DNA of 64,000 bases from Zingiber officinale (GCF_018446385.1 NC_056002.1:27638636-27702635); one strand, 5' to 3'; shown: positions 1 through 11,874, counted from the stretch's first letter. The notes: generated by a model not told the origin, from the sequence alone. Made by a program: numbers and translations.

Positions 1-104
1 TTTATTATAATTTTGTTACTAATCTGAGTTAAAAGATCATGAAAGGTTTAGTTTTTATTTTACAGGCAATTCATCCCCCTCTTGCAGGCCTCGCTGCACC
101 AACA
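1..104 (+). mobile_element. 3' end of an LTR (gag-only copia family A)
   Basis: The first 104 bases are the tail of a long terminal repeat. They match the end of the complete LTR at 9548-10421, including the 'gttaaaagatcat.aaaggtttag' stretch and the terminal ACCAACA. The primer-binding site follows directly. The 5' part of the LTR lies outside the window. Confidence 0.85.
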
Positions 105-106
105 AG

Positions 107-120
107 TGGTATTAGAGCCA
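107..120 (+). promoter_or_regulatory. tRNA-iMet primer-binding site, family A
   Basis: TGGTATTAGAGCCA lies two bases after the LTR end. It is one base away from the usual plant initiator-Met primer site (TGGTATCAGAGC). The same T variant occurs in the second family A unit at 10424. Confidence 0.85.
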
Positions 121-163
121 GAACGCCTCAGAAGGACTAACTGTCGATTGAAGCACCGAGACG

Positions 164-1120
164 ATGGCCAGACCGACAATCTATCTGCCGAAGTTTGAGA
201 GGAATTTCGTGACATGGAAAAAACGCATGGAGGTATTTTTCAAAAGAGACTTTGAATTACTCTTAATTATTAAATATGATTTTGTACTCCCCAAAGACCA
301 AGAAGGAGTCGAAAAAGAAGAGTATCAGTGGACCAAAAAGGATTAAGCTGACTTTGTAGTGAACAGGCGAGCCGAGTTCCACCAGCTAAGCATACTTCCA
401 CCTCAAGAAGTTAATTGGATCAGATATTACAAATCAGCAAAGGAACTTTGGAAAAAGTTCCTGGAGCTACACGAAGGAACGTCCGAAGCAAAGCTCATGA
501 GACGAGACCTGCTCCAGAACCAATTGACGAACCTCCAGATGGAAGAAGGTGAAATAGTCGCACATATGCCCTCAAGGGTTAAAGAACTCATCACCGAACT
601 CACGAATCTCGAAAAAAGGTAACGAATCGAGATTCATTAAAGTACACTTTAAATACATTTCCTAGGACACCCGAGTGGACATCTATAGTCGACTCATTTT
701 ATATATCTAAATTAAAGATCTCGAAGTTAGTTCATTAGAAAATCTATTTTCCACTTTTGAACTTCACAAATCAAGATGTGCAAACTTACAAAAAAAACAA
801 AAAAAAAAAAAGATAAGACATCCCACAACATAGCACTAAAAGCTAACCAAAAAGATAAACCAGATCCAGACTTCGAAGAATCAATCAACGAAGATGAAAC
901 AACATTATTGGTAAGAAAGTTTAGCGAGTTTATTAAATCTAATAAATTTAATAAGTCGTAGATGAAAAAGTACTTTTGGAGTAAAAGAAAGGTTCGGTGC
1001 TACAACTACCAAGAAAAAGGGCACATCAAGGACGACTGCCCTAAACTAAAGAAGAAGGAAAAAGACAAGGGCAATAGACCAACAAAGTTGAAGCACAAGA
1101 ATTTGAAAGCTATGTGGGAT
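164..1120 (+). pseudogene. copia-type gag, family A, unit 1 (5' part)
   Basis: This is a Gag (UBN2-like) coding region with several stops and frameshifts. It opens at ATG 164 with a Gag N-terminus (Y-LPKFE...W-KKRMEVF). It continues after a stop at 344-346 into the helical Gag core at 359-622, which includes the AKELWKKFLELHE motif. It ends with a CCHC zinc knuckle (C-x2-C-x4-H-x4-C, around 998-1040) followed by Lys-rich sequence. No protease, integrase or reverse transcriptase follows anywhere in the unit, so the element is gag-only. The gene is cut at 1125 by a 7.2-kb insertion and resumes at 8301. The second unit (13843-15011) carries the same gag. Confidence 0.8.
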
Positions 1121-1125
1121 GAATC
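1121..1125. repeat. Target-site duplication GAATC (left)
   Basis: GAATC precedes the inserted element that starts TGTTGGG at 1126. The same five bases follow its other end at 8301-8305, and the gag reading of family A resumes there. Confidence 0.9.
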
Positions 1126-2514
1126 TGTTGGGTTATGCCCGATGCGAGTGCGTGCTAGAATACGTTTCATAAACTACTTAGCAGAAAATAAAATAATAAT
1201 AATTTGTAATTATTATATCACACACACCACATGCATACAAGAATACAACATGCCAAACATGATCGCATAATTAAAATTTTATAGAAAGTAAATTTACACT
1301 AAGTATACCTTACGAATGACCTGTAACGAGAAGGGCATCAATGGTAGTGACATTGTCGAACCTCGCCTCTATTCGTATTGACGCCAAGATCTTCAAGACA
1401 ACTCCTTGAGTACAAGCCTCTCCTTCGAAAGTTACTAGCCACGAGCGAAGAAGAGGGATCAAGAGGAAGAAGAAGAGAAGCACACAAGGGAGAGTTTTCT
1501 CCCTTATGGTGGTCACGGCAACAAGAGGGAGCACCCTCTTGTTGGCGGTGGGAGAGAGAGAAGGATTGGGTTTCCAAAAGCCAATCAACCAAATAATAAA
1601 ATTTCTATCTAATTCTCTCTCAATTACATTTATATATAATCCTTTTTAATGAATTGGATTAGAATGCCCAAATCTAACCCATTATCCCTTATCCAAAAAT
1701 TAGCCCATCAATCCTTTGGTTTGGTTCACAACTAAACCAAGTTGGTTCATGACTAATTCATGATTAAACCAAATATAGTCCAATTCTACCAAAAGAGATG
1801 TAGCTCATCCATGCTTCCATTATAACAAATATTTTCATATTTATCTTATGTATAGTCCAACTAAACATTTATCTTTTGATTTAAGAATCATATTCTTTAA
1901 CTTGTTTTACGTCTTTTAGAGACTCGTTAGTGTATGTGATCCAATAGATTCCCGGTTCATCTTAGCCATCCATAATTAACTACTTAATTATAGAACGATC
2001 ATGAGTGACACCTAGTAGTACATCATGATCCCCAAGTAGCCAAAAAATTATAGTTAGTCATAGAACTAATTCTAAACCCTTCAACAACTATAGTGAGCTG
2101 TGTCATGTTCCTTTCACTCGTCTTATACCCACTTGGTTCAGGACATGATCTATGTGTCTATCCCCGCTAGACTGACTACTTCACAACTAGCCCAAGTAAT
2201 ACTTTCTCGTTCTACAGATTCAAATTACTCGTACATGTGTCTAAGAGTCTCACACTCTTAACATATGATGTTTTGGCCAAAGACTTTGAGTAATAATCCT
2301 AACGAGTGGTCATAGGGTATACGTCTCCTCGCAAGGAGCGGTGAATCCTCTGTAGGTTATCCAAACGTCTTCGGACATTTTGACTTATACCCAATCATCT
2401 CGAGTCCACGCCTCAATGAGGTGCTTGCTTAATATGTCCAAGTATAAATTTCCATGACCAAAATGACTTGTATACTTCAAGTCGAAGGAAATTTACACTC
2501 GAGCTATAGTAAGA

Positions 2515-2562
<48 letters not shown>

Positions 2563-2952
2563 CCATATGAAGTCTTATAGCGAGTCATTCCAATGAACTA
2601 GTTACTATAACTAGCATACGTGTTTAACTCTCGACATCCTAATGTCTCCAGCTAGTGAGAAAATAGCTGCTTAGCGAACTAAGGAATATAACCTGTGCTA
2701 GTCTTACAGAATTGATAATGTTTGAATGCAGCAATTCAACAACTAGGGAAATTCTAATACGTTCATAATTGTACATGTAGAGATAATCACTAGTTGCGAT
2801 CCAATCATAATTTCTCTCATACTATAAATTGTATTGTGGAGATTCAGTAAATGAGTTTAAGACAATCAAACATATAATATGCACTCAAATAGTGAATCTA
2901 TATTTAGTAAAAATTGTAAGGCGAGCCTTAGGACATCCCTCAAAATCTAATA
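1126..2952 (-). repeat. LTR of the 1126-8300 copia element (its 3' LTR)
   Basis: This 1827-bp LTR aligns with 6773-8300 from position 1410 onward, sharing 'tacaagcctct.cttcgaaagttactagcc'. A TATATAAAT-type TATA box reads on the minus strand near 1628-1640. A long (TA)n tract lies at 2516-2560. The polypurine tract is at 2953-2964, immediately inside. Confidence 0.88.
2516..2560. repeat. (TA)n microsatellite
   Basis: About 45 bases of uninterrupted TA lie inside the LTR. The matching place in the sister LTR (about 7880-7905) has only a short, interrupted 'catatatatag' stretch, so the tract expanded after the element inserted. Confidence 0.95.
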
Positions 2953-2964
2953 CTCCTACTTGGC
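2953..2964 (-). promoter_or_regulatory. Polypurine tract of the 1126-8300 element
   Basis: Read on the minus strand the sequence is GGCCAAGTAGGAG, directly before the LTR start TATTAG. This is the usual plus-strand primer position, and it fixes the minus orientation of the element. Confidence 0.7.
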
Positions 2965-5900
2965 CTAATTCCAATCACCACATTGCCCTAAATCGTAAGC
3001 ATGAATGTGACTCTCAAACTTGCTTTGTGGTAGAGCCTTTGTTAAAGGATTTGCTAGATTCTTTTCAGTGAAAATTTTCTCAAGCTATATCTCTTTCCTA
3101 CTAATGATCTCCTTGATCAAATGATAATGGTGAAGCACATGTTTTGATCGTTGATGAGACTTCGGTTCCTTTGCTTGCACAATAGCTCCGGTGAAACAGG
3201 TAATGCTTCAACAGCGTATGGAATCACTCTAAGTTTAGTAACGAACTTTTTGATTTAAACTACTTCCTTTACGGCTTCCGATGCTGCAATGTATTCCGCA
3301 TCACAAGTAGAATCTGTAACAGTGTCTTGCTTGCGACTTTTCTAACTAACTGCGCCTCCATTTAATATGAATATGAATCCAGACTGGGACTTGGAGTTAT
3401 CCTTATATGTCTGGAAACTTACATCTATATATCCACATATGATCATATCATCATCTCCATATACTAAGAACATATCCTTCGTTCTTCTCAAGTACTTAAG
3501 GATCGTCTTGATAGCCATCCAGTGCTCCATTTCTAGATCAGACTGGGATTTGCTTGTAACACTTAGAGCATACAATACATCAAGCATTGTACATAACATA
3601 ACATACATGATAAATCCTATTGCGGACGTATAAAGTATCTTATCCATGCAAATACTCTCGTCTTCTGTGCGTGGGCACATAGAATTCGAAAGGTGAACTT
3701 CATGCCTCATAGGTATGAAATCTTTCTTGGATTCAGACATGCTAAACCGTTTTAGCACTCTGTCTATATATGTCGACTGTGAAAGACCAAGCAACCTTTT
3801 CGATCTATCTCTATATATTTTCATTCCAAGGATGCAAGTTACTTCTCCCATGTCTTTCATGGAGAATGTTTTGGACAACTAAACTTTAACTTATTGTAAA
3901 ACTGACACATCATTTTCTATGAGCAATATGTCATCAACATATAATATTATGAATATGACTACACTCCCACTAACTTTTTGATACACACAAGGTTTGTTTA
4001 GATTTTGTGAGAAATCAAATTCTTTGATGGCCTTATCAAAATGGATATTCCAACTCCTACATGCTTGCTTCAGTCCATAAATGGACTGTTGAAACTTGCA
4101 TACTTTATTCTTGTTAACATATGTGAAATCTTCGAATTGTGTCATATACACGTCATCGAGCAGATTTTCGTTAAACAAAGTTGCTTTCACATCTATTTAC
4201 CATATCTCATAATCATGATGAGCTAATATGGCCAGGAGTATCCGAATAAATTTAAACATGACTACAGGTGAGAAGGTTTCATCATAGTCAATGTCTTGTC
4301 TTTGATGATAGTCTTTCGCCACCAACCTTGCCTTGTAGGTAATTACATTACCATCCATGTCGATTTTCTTCTTCAAAATCCACTTGCACCCTATAGGCGT
4401 AATGCCCTCAAGTGAGTCCACCAAATTTCAAACTCGATTTTCATATATGGAATCCATTTCCGACTTCATGGCTGTAAGCCACTTGTTTTTTTCTGAACTA
4501 TTTAGAGTCTCTTTGTAATCAACAGATTCCTCATCCTCAATGAGTAACACGTCATTATATTCTCTTACAAGATATCTATATCTCTTAGGAATATTGTGTG
4601 TCCTACCTGATCTACGAGGAGGTTGTGTCATAATTGGTTGTGGTTCTTGACTAAGCATCTCGTTAGTGTTTATTGGAGTCTCTTGAACTTCATCAAGTTC
4701 AACCATACTCCCACTTACTTCCTGTAAGAGAAAATATTTTTATAGGAAGGTAGCATGCCTTGAAACAAACACCTTTTGTTCCAAGGGGTGATAGAATTGG
4801 TAACCCTTAGTTTCCTTAGGGTATCCAATAAATAAACACTTATCAGACTTAGCGTTCAACTTGTCTAATATAGTCCTCTTCACATAAGCAGGATATTCCC
4901 ATATCTTCAAATAAGATATGAGGGATTTTTTTACTAGTCCATACCTCATATGAAGTAGTTGAGATTGCCTTCATTGGGACTATATTTAGCAAGTAAACAA
5001 CTGTCATGAGTCCATAACCCAAAAGATTTTGGGAAGATTTGCACGATTCATCATTGACCTAACCATGTCCAACAAGATTCGGTTACGCCTTTCCGATACA
5101 CCATTATGTTATGGCGTATGTGGCGGAGTCTATTGAGACAATATACCATTGTCCCTTAGATAATCTTGAAACTCTTAGCTTAAATACTCACCACCTTGAT
5201 CGGATCGAAGTATCTTGATATTTTTACCAAGTTGTTTCTCTACTTCATTTCTGAATTCTCTAAACTTTTCAAAGGCTTCAGACTTGTGTTTCATTAGATA
5301 CACATACCCATAACGAGAGTGATCATCAATGAAAGTAATTAAGTAGTTATAACCTCCTAGTGCATGAGTTGGCATTGGTCCATATGTATCAGTATGTGCA
5401 AGCCCAAGCAACTCATCAACTCATTCACCCTTTTCAGAAAAAAATAACTTTATCATCTTACCTTTTAAATATGAATCGTATGTATCAAATGTATCTAATT
5501 CAAATGATTCGAGAACTACAATCTTTTACAATTCGGACACGTGTTTCTTGCTTATATGGCCAAGGCGACAATGCCACGAGTAAGAGGTTAATTGATTATT
5601 TAATCGAGTGTGTTTATTGTTCGTAGTGATATTGAATGCGTCACTAGATGTATCTAACGCGTAGATGTCATTGCATAAAGTCCAGTGTCATAAAGAACAC
5701 CATTCAGTGTTATGTAACAATAATTGTTACTAAAAGTCAAATGGAAACCTTTCTTATTTAAACAAGAAATAGAAACAATGTTCTTTATTAATGCGGGAAC
5801 AAAATAACAATTATCTAGTTCTAAGACAAGTCCATTAGGAAGCTGTAACAAGTATGTTCTGATGGCGATTGCAGCAACCTTTTCTCCATCCCCAGCTCAT

Positions 5901-6773
5901 AGACTTGTTTCTCCCCTTGATAAGTTTTCTGTTATTCCTTAGCCCCTGTATGTCATTACATATATGTGAGTCACACCTAGTATCCAATATCCAAGTGTCT
6001 GAGGAAATAGCATGACAATCAATAATGAAAAAACCTGAAGAGGATGGGGCATCAGATGCCTTATTCTTCTTCACGGACTCAAGATAGATCTTGTAGTTTC
6101 TTCGCCAATGTCCCATCTTGCCACAATGATGACATGAGCCCTTTTGTGTCTCTTCTACTGTCTTGGCCTTTTTGCTCTTTCCCTTAGCTTGATGTTTTAG
6201 TTTCCTCTTAGAATCTTTCTTGGAGGAGTCTATTAACATCATAATTTTCTGTTCATCTTTAACGAAGGTTCTACAGTCTTGAGCATATTAATCATCTCGG
6301 AGATGGTCGATTCTAAATTATTCATTTGATAATTCATCACAAATTGTGAATGACTTTTCGATAAATTATGTAGAATTAAGTCAATACTTAACTCATGATT
6401 CATTGTAAAACTGAGTGATGCTAAATGCTCTATGTAGATATATATAATAGCGGACGAACCCTCCTGCATCTTTGATCAAAAGAGAAGCTTAAAGATCTCA
6501 AACCTTTTAGATCTAGCTTGCTCATCAAATAGCTCACGAAGATGATAGACAATATCATAAACATCCAAATGCTCATGTTGTTTCTGTAGTTCAGGAGTCA
6601 TAGTAGCTAGCATGATACAACTTGTAAGTATAGAATCATCCTTATATTTTTGAAGGGCCAATAATTGGTCCGCGATTGTATCAGCATCAAAACTTGTGAG
6701 AAGAGGCTAATCAAGGGCATAAGCTAATTTCTTAGCTATAAGAACAATTCTCAAATTTTGAAACCAGTCTAAG
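2965..6773 (-). pseudogene. copia gag-pol polyprotein, multiply broken
   Basis: On the minus strand the domains run from high to low coordinates. Gag lies at 6773-6240, with motifs around LDWFQNLRI and ELQKQHEHLD and the match 'NYQMNNLEST'. The zinc knuckle C-H-H-C-GKMGH is near 6120-6150. The protease is near 5990, where the catalytic DTG reads DTR (WILDTRCDSHIC). A GAG-pre-integrase-like stretch lies at 5654-5851. The integrase core is at 5175-5411, with HTD and RSDQGGEY carrying two of the DDE acids. The integrase C-terminus is at 4740-4949. RT lies at 4424-3342, including GCKWILKKK and the catalytic YVDD. The RNase H tail is at about 3340-3240 (TCDAEYIAASEA). Stops and frame changes separate nearly every block, so no active protein is expected. 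Confidence 0.9.
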
Positions 6774-8300
6774 TACAAGCCTCTTCTTCGAAAGTTACTA
6801 GCCACGAGCAAAGAAGAGGGTTCAAGAGAAAGAAGAAGAGAAGCACATAAGGGAGAGTTTTTCTCCCTTGTGGTGTTCACAGCAATAAGAGGGAGCACCC
6901 TCTTGTTGGCGGTGGGAGAGAGAGGAGAGGGAGAGGAAAATTGGGTTTCCAAAAGCTAATTAACCAAATAATAAATTTTTTATCTAATTCTCTCCCAATT
7001 ACATCTATATATAATCCTCTTTAATGAATTGGATTAGAAAGCTCAAATCCAACCCATTATCCCTTAACCAAAAATTAACCCATTAACCCCTAGTTTGGTT
7101 CACAACTAAACTAAGTTAGTTCATAACTAATTCATGATTAAACCAAATATGGTCCAACTCTACCATAAGAGATATAGCTCATATGCGCTTCCATTATTAC
7201 AAATATTTCAATATTTGTCTTATATATGATCCAATCAAACATTTATCGCTTGATTTAAGAATCCTATTCTTTAACTTGTTTTACTTCTTTTAGAGACTCG
7301 TTAGTGTGTGTGATCCAATAGGTTCCCGGTTCATCTTGGTTGTCGATAATTAACTACTTAATTATAGAATGATCATGAGTGGTACCTAGTAGTACTCATG
7401 ATCCCCAATTATCTAAAAAATTATAGTTGATCTTAGAACTAATTCTAAACCCTACAGTGAGTTGTGTCTTGTTCCTTTCACTCGTCTTATACTCACTTGG
7501 TTTAGGACATGGTCTATGTATCTATCCCTACTAGACTGACTATGTCACACCTAGCCCAAGTAATACTTTCTCGTTCTATGGGTTCAAATTACTTGTATAC
7601 GTGTCTAAGAGTCTCGGACTCTTAACATGTGATGTTTTGGCCAAAGACTTTGAGTAATAATCCTAACTAGTGGTCATAGGGTATACGTCTCCTTGCAAGA
7701 GCAGTGAATCCTTTATGGGATATCCAAACGTCTTCGGGCATTTTGACTTATACTCAATCATCTCGGGTCTACACCTCAATGAGATGTTTGCTTAAGATGT
7801 CAAATTATAAATCTCTATGACCAAGATGACTTGTATATCTCAAGTCAAAAGAAACTTGTACTGGAGCTGCAGTAAGAGCTTCATAGACATATCCATATAT
7901 ATAGATAACCTTATGAAGTTTTACAACGAGTCATTCTAATGAACTAGTTACCATAACTAGCATCCACGTTTAACTCTCGACATCCCAATGTCTCCATCCA
8001 GTGAGAAAGCAGTTGCTTGGCGAACCAAGGAGTATAACCAGTGCTAGTCTTATAAAATTGATGATGTCCAAATACATCAATTCGACAACTAGGGAAATTC
8101 CAATATGTTCATAATTGCACATGTAGAGATAATCACTAATTGTGATCCAATCACGATTTCTCTCATGCTATGAATTGTATTACAGACATTCAATAAATGA
8201 GTTCAAGACAATCAAACATATAATATGCACTCAAATAGTGAATCTATATTTAGTAAAAATCGTAATGCGATTGCCTTAGGACATCCCTCAAAATCTAATA
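6773..8300 (-). repeat. Truncated 5' LTR of the 1126-8300 element
   Basis: This segment aligns with 1410-2952 of the sister LTR and ends in the same CTAATA. It lacks about 285 bases equivalent to 1126-1409. The primer-binding site and the gag start are missing too, because gag sequence (minus strand, LDWFQNLRI) runs straight into LTR at about 6773. One deletion across the LTR-gag boundary explains this. Confidence 0.85.
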
Positions 8301-9547
8301 GAATCGTCGTCCTCCAAGTCCAAGATTGAAGCTTACGACGGACTAGCCCTAATGGCAGACCACTAGAGGGACGCCGAAAGTTCTTCAAAGATTAGCATCG
8401 ACAAAGGGGGAGGATCTTTAGAAGAAAGTTGTGATGAAGGGGGAGTATCAGAGCACGAGGTAATTGAGGTATGTGCACTTTCTCCCGAACAGTCTTTCCA
8501 ATTTATTAAAATACTTTTAAAGAACATAGTACAATTAGAAAAAAATAATGCTAGATTAAAATTAAACTTAGCAAAGTCATGCCCTTTAGATATGTTTGAT
8601 AATTTAAAATTAGAAAATGAAAAATTGAAAGCACAAATAGAAAAACTAAAAAATGACTATGCATATCTGAATTTGAATATCTTTCAAAAATAAGGATTAA
8701 AAAATAATGATAGAATTAGCTAGTACATGAGAAAACACCAAGAACAAATTAAGCAAATTCCTAGAAATTATGTACCTTTAAAATTTTTAGTAAATATAGT
8801 GGGTAGGAACCTATATTGGGTTCCAAAATCTTTTGTAAATTAAAAATTCACAAAGTTTTGAATTATTAGCATAAATATTATTTTAATTAATTATTTTTTT
8901 TTGGTTCAAATCTCTTACTCACATTTTTATATTTACAGAAAAGTAATATTTCTATTAAGGAAATTATTTTTAGATTTGTTTCTGTAAAATTATCAGTGAA
9001 AATCGTATTTTAAAATTTAAAATTATTCCGTAAACTTTTTTTTTGAAAATTTATTTTTTTGTGATAAAATATAATATTCTCTTTTAAAAAGAATTTTGAA
9101 ATATTTTTTACCGTTAAGTTATTTTCTATGAATTTGTTCACAAAAACGACATTTTTAAAAATTAAAAATAATTGTAAGACTTATCTTTGAAATCTTTTTT
9201 AAAAAATTTTAAAAAATTTAGAAAAATTTTGGAAGAATTTTCAAAGTTTAAATATAGTTTTAAGATTTATCTTCATAAATTATGTTAAGTACCCCAGACA
9301 AATATTTTAATTTTTTCTAACAGTTTATTTTATTTTTTCCATTTTTTTTTGATGTGATCAAAGGGGAAGAAATAGGTACAAGTTAAAGGGGAGTTAGCGA
9401 TAAAATTTTGAAACTTAGATTTTTTATCCTTGTACTTAAATTCAGTGCATTACAATATCTTATTCTAATTACAACTTCTTTACATAATCATTGTTTTGTT
9501 TAACCCTAACTTTAACTTGGGTTGATGCACATCAAAAAGGAGAAGAT
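8301..9547 (+). mobile_element. Internal region of family A unit 1, resumed after the insertion
   Basis: The sequence takes up where 1120 stopped: 'attgaagcttacg.c..actagc.ctaatgg' matches 14820-14850 of unit 2. Up to about 8700 a degraded gag tail can be read in +, with a Lys/Leu/Asn-rich, coiled-coil-like stretch around 8540-8690. From 8700 to 9530 the DNA is AT-rich and non-coding. A polypurine tract ends it at 9534-9547. With the 7.2-kb insertion removed, the internal region is only about 2.26 kb and has no pol. Confidence 0.8.
9534..9547 (+). promoter_or_regulatory. Polypurine tract, family A
   Basis: AAAAAGGAGAAGAT follows 'gatgcacatc' and directly precedes the LTR. Two other elements here have the corresponding AAAAAGGGGGAGAT before their LTRs. 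Confidence 0.8.
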
Positions 9548-9906
9548 TATAAGTACTCTGTGGTAGTTTTGATATAGTCAACCAAGTTAAGTTAGGTTCT
9601 GTGTGTATTTGATCCTTGTGTCTAAGTGTGCAGGAGCTTAGGAACACAAGAAGTCGAACGGAAGACGCAGCTAGTTAGAATGATGACATGAGAAAGGAGT
9701 CGAAAGCTCGGTGCATCCGAGGGACAAGATGTTGCGGAAAAGTACATCGATGGACGAGAAGGACGTGCATGACATTTGAGGGACAAGAAGCCGAGGAGGA
9801 AGCTTGCTCAAGGAGAAAATCAAAGTTGAGTTCAAGTGAGCTCAAGTCCAGGTAGTCGGAGCATCACCCACACAAGAAGAGATCAACGTATGGGAGTTGA
9901 TCTTCC

Positions 9907-10095
9907 TTCTGCTGTATGGAAGGCGCCTTCCATAGCTTGGAAGGCACCTTCGATGAATAGTGTGAAGGCATCTTCCAGCTATAGAAGGTGCCTTCTAGTA
10001 GTCGTTAGTCGTAGATAGAGTTTTATCCTCAACGGATAAAACTTATCTAATGGAAGACTCCTTGGACCATCTTGAAGGCACCTTCAAGCTGCAGA
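9907..10095 (+). repeat. Array of GGCGCC-centred palindromes in the family A LTR
   Basis: At least five perfect or near-perfect copies of (G)GAAGGCGCCTTCC, GAAGGCACCTTC and GAAGGTGCCTTC lie within 190 bases, directly upstream of the TATA box at 10113. Such repeated short palindromes upstream of a promoter look like multiple binding sites for a dimeric factor. That function is inferred. Confidence 0.7.
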
Positions 10096-10112
10096 TAGAG
10101 TTTTTCAAAGGT

Positions 10113-10120
10113 TATAAAAG
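10113..10120 (+). promoter_or_regulatory. LTR TATA box, family A
   Basis: TATAAAAG, followed by ACCCTTGGAGC, lies about 300 bases before the LTR end. A U3/R boundary would be expected near here. Confidence 0.65.
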
Positions 10121-10423
10121 ACCCTTGGAGCTAAGAAATATTTAACAACTCTTGCATTCATTTTCTAGCATTTTTTTGAGCATCTAACAAGTGTAAGAGG
10201 CATTTCCGCCTTTAAAAAAAGAGTTTTTTAGTGCTTTCTTTTGCCTTAGATTAACAACCACCTAAGTTGTAACTAAGTAACTTTTTAGCCTCTTTTAGTT
10301 TTAGTTATTCAATTGCTTTATTATAATTGTACTATTAATCTGAGTTAAAAGATCATAAAAGGTTTAGTTTTTATTTTTACAGGCAATTGACCCCCCTCTT
10401 GCCGGCTCCGCTACACCAACAAG

Positions 10424-10437
10424 TGGTATTAGAGCCA
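10424..10437 (+). promoter_or_regulatory. tRNA-iMet primer-binding site, family A unit 2
   Basis: TGGTATTAGAGCCA is the same variant as at 107. It opens the second internal region of the tandem. Confidence 0.85.
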
Positions 10438-10465
10438 GAACGCCTTAGAAGGACTAATCGCAGAC

Positions 10466-10470
10466 AGAAG
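10466..10470. repeat. Target-site duplication AGAAG (left)
   Basis: AGAAG precedes the element starting TGTGGGACCG at 10471 and is repeated at 13838-13842 after it. Removing the insert restores the family A sequence leading to 'caccgagacgatg', as in unit 1. Confidence 0.92.
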
Positions 10471-11421
10471 TGTGGGACCGTTGCGGCCGGCTAGAAGGGG
10501 GAGTTGGATATCTTGCAAACACGAAAACAAAACCAACCTTGGTTACAACCGGGGAGGTTGTTGATCCAAGGAAGTTGAAGTACTAAAAACTCCTTCAGGC
10601 GGAGAAGCCTCTTACAACGTTGAAGCGTAGAAACAGAAGCTTAACTCTAAACTAAAGCACACAAGCGTTGGAATTACAAATTTTGAGTCCATTAAAAGCT
10701 TCTGGACCAAGGTTATATTTATATCCTTAGTCGGGGCGCCCGAAGGGTTCCGGGCGACTTGGGGGGATAAAACTTTATCCCCCAACGTCTAGATAGCGAA
10801 AGACTCGTTCTAGTCAAACTTCAAGGTCCGAGCGCCCTGGTATGTTCCAGTCACCCCGGAGGGGTCCGGGCGCCCCAGTCAGCTCCTGGCGCCCCGGAGG
10901 GAAAAGTCAACCCCGTTGACTTTTTCCACAACCGATCTTCTGCTCCGGCTCCGTTTGCCTCAGACCGAGTCTTCTGCTCATTTGAGTGATTTCTGTCATT
11001 CGGAATAGGCTCACCCGAACCTAACTTTCGGTCTTCTCGAGCAGCTTTCCGCTCCGACTTCTCGTCCCTCGGAATCACTGTGTGCTTCCTTCTCGTCCGC
11101 CAGCATACTCATCCGCAGTCTTCGTCCCTCGATCACACCCCGTGCCGACCTTCTCGCTAGCTGCGTCTCTTGCTCCCTGAGCAATCTTTCGCTCCAGCTT
11201 TCATCCCTCGGAACCACCGTACGCTTCCTTCTCGTTCGTCGGTGTACTCTTTCGCAGCGCCTCATCCCTCGGACGCACCGCGTGCCGTCCTTCTCGCTAG
11301 CTGCGTCTTCTGCTCGAGTACCTGTGCTCCTAAACTCCCGCACACTTAGACACCAGGTTAAAAACACACAGGACCTAACTTAACTTGTTGATCACACCAA
11401 AACAATCTCGGGGTTCCAACA
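10471..11421 (-). repeat. 3' LTR of family B element
   Basis: It matches 12911-13837 throughout. It contains GGGCGCCC-type palindromes at about 10733-10905, a TATAAATATAA-type TATA box on the minus strand at 10713-10723, and a GC-rich tandem duplication of about 130 bp (11056-11325, with repeated 'cgtccctcg' and 'ccttctcgctagctgcgtc'). Confidence 0.9.
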
Positions 11422-11435
11422 ATCTCCCCCTTTTT
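11422..11435 (-). promoter_or_regulatory. Polypurine tract, family B
   Basis: On the minus strand it reads AAAAAGGGGGAGAT and is followed at once by the LTR start TGTTGGAACC. Confidence 0.85.
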
Positions 11436-11843
11436 GATGTGAGCAACCCAAGTTAAGCTAGGGTCAAAATAGACATAAAATAAAACTAACTTAATTTACA
11501 ATTTAGTGCATAAAGGATAGAAAGAATTAAATTTTGCGATTCAGTGCAAAAATTTATCTACCTCCCCTAGACTTATACTTTCTTCTCCCCTTTGATCACA
11601 TAAAAACATGGGGTACAAAAAGAATCTAAGGGTTGACACTTAGAAAAATTATGAAAATCTATTTCAATGATTTTCTGGAAAACATTTCTAAGTCAAGGAA
11701 AATTTCTAAGTTTAAAGATAACTTTTTTGGAAAATTTCTGAGTTTTCGTCATCAAAATTAAGAACTTTCTCAACAGAAAACTTCATGTAAGAAAAATATT
11801 TTTGAGAAAATTTAGAAGAGAATAAAAAAAACTTTCTAAGCAT

Positions 11844-11874
<31 letters not shown>

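Larger units (their letters stand above)
1126..8300 (-). mobile_element. Decayed full-size Ty1/copia retrotransposon (minus orientation)
   Basis: This 7175-bp insertion interrupts the family A gag and is flanked by GAATC duplications. The element's 3' LTR is 1126-2952 and its truncated 5' LTR is about 6773-8300. Both end in CTAATA on the + strand, so the LTR starts TATTAG instead of TGTTAG when read on -. The interior reads gag, protease, integrase, RT and RNase H on the minus strand, in the copia order. Many stops and frameshifts make it inactive. The gag and RT wording resembles the Tork/Angela side of copia; the lineage is an inference. Confidence 0.9.
9548..10421 (+). repeat. Complete LTR shared by two family A units
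   Basis: The LTR is 874 bp. It starts TATAAGTACT (probably TG changed to TA) and ends CACCAACA. A polypurine tract lies just before it and a primer-binding site just after. It therefore serves as 3' LTR for unit 1 and 5' LTR for unit 2. It holds several copies of the palindrome-like GGAAGGCGCCTTCC / GAAGGCACCTTC between 9907 and 10095. An inverted pair AGTTTTATCC...GGATAAAACT lies at about 10018-10043, and a TATA box at 10113. Confidence 0.85.
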
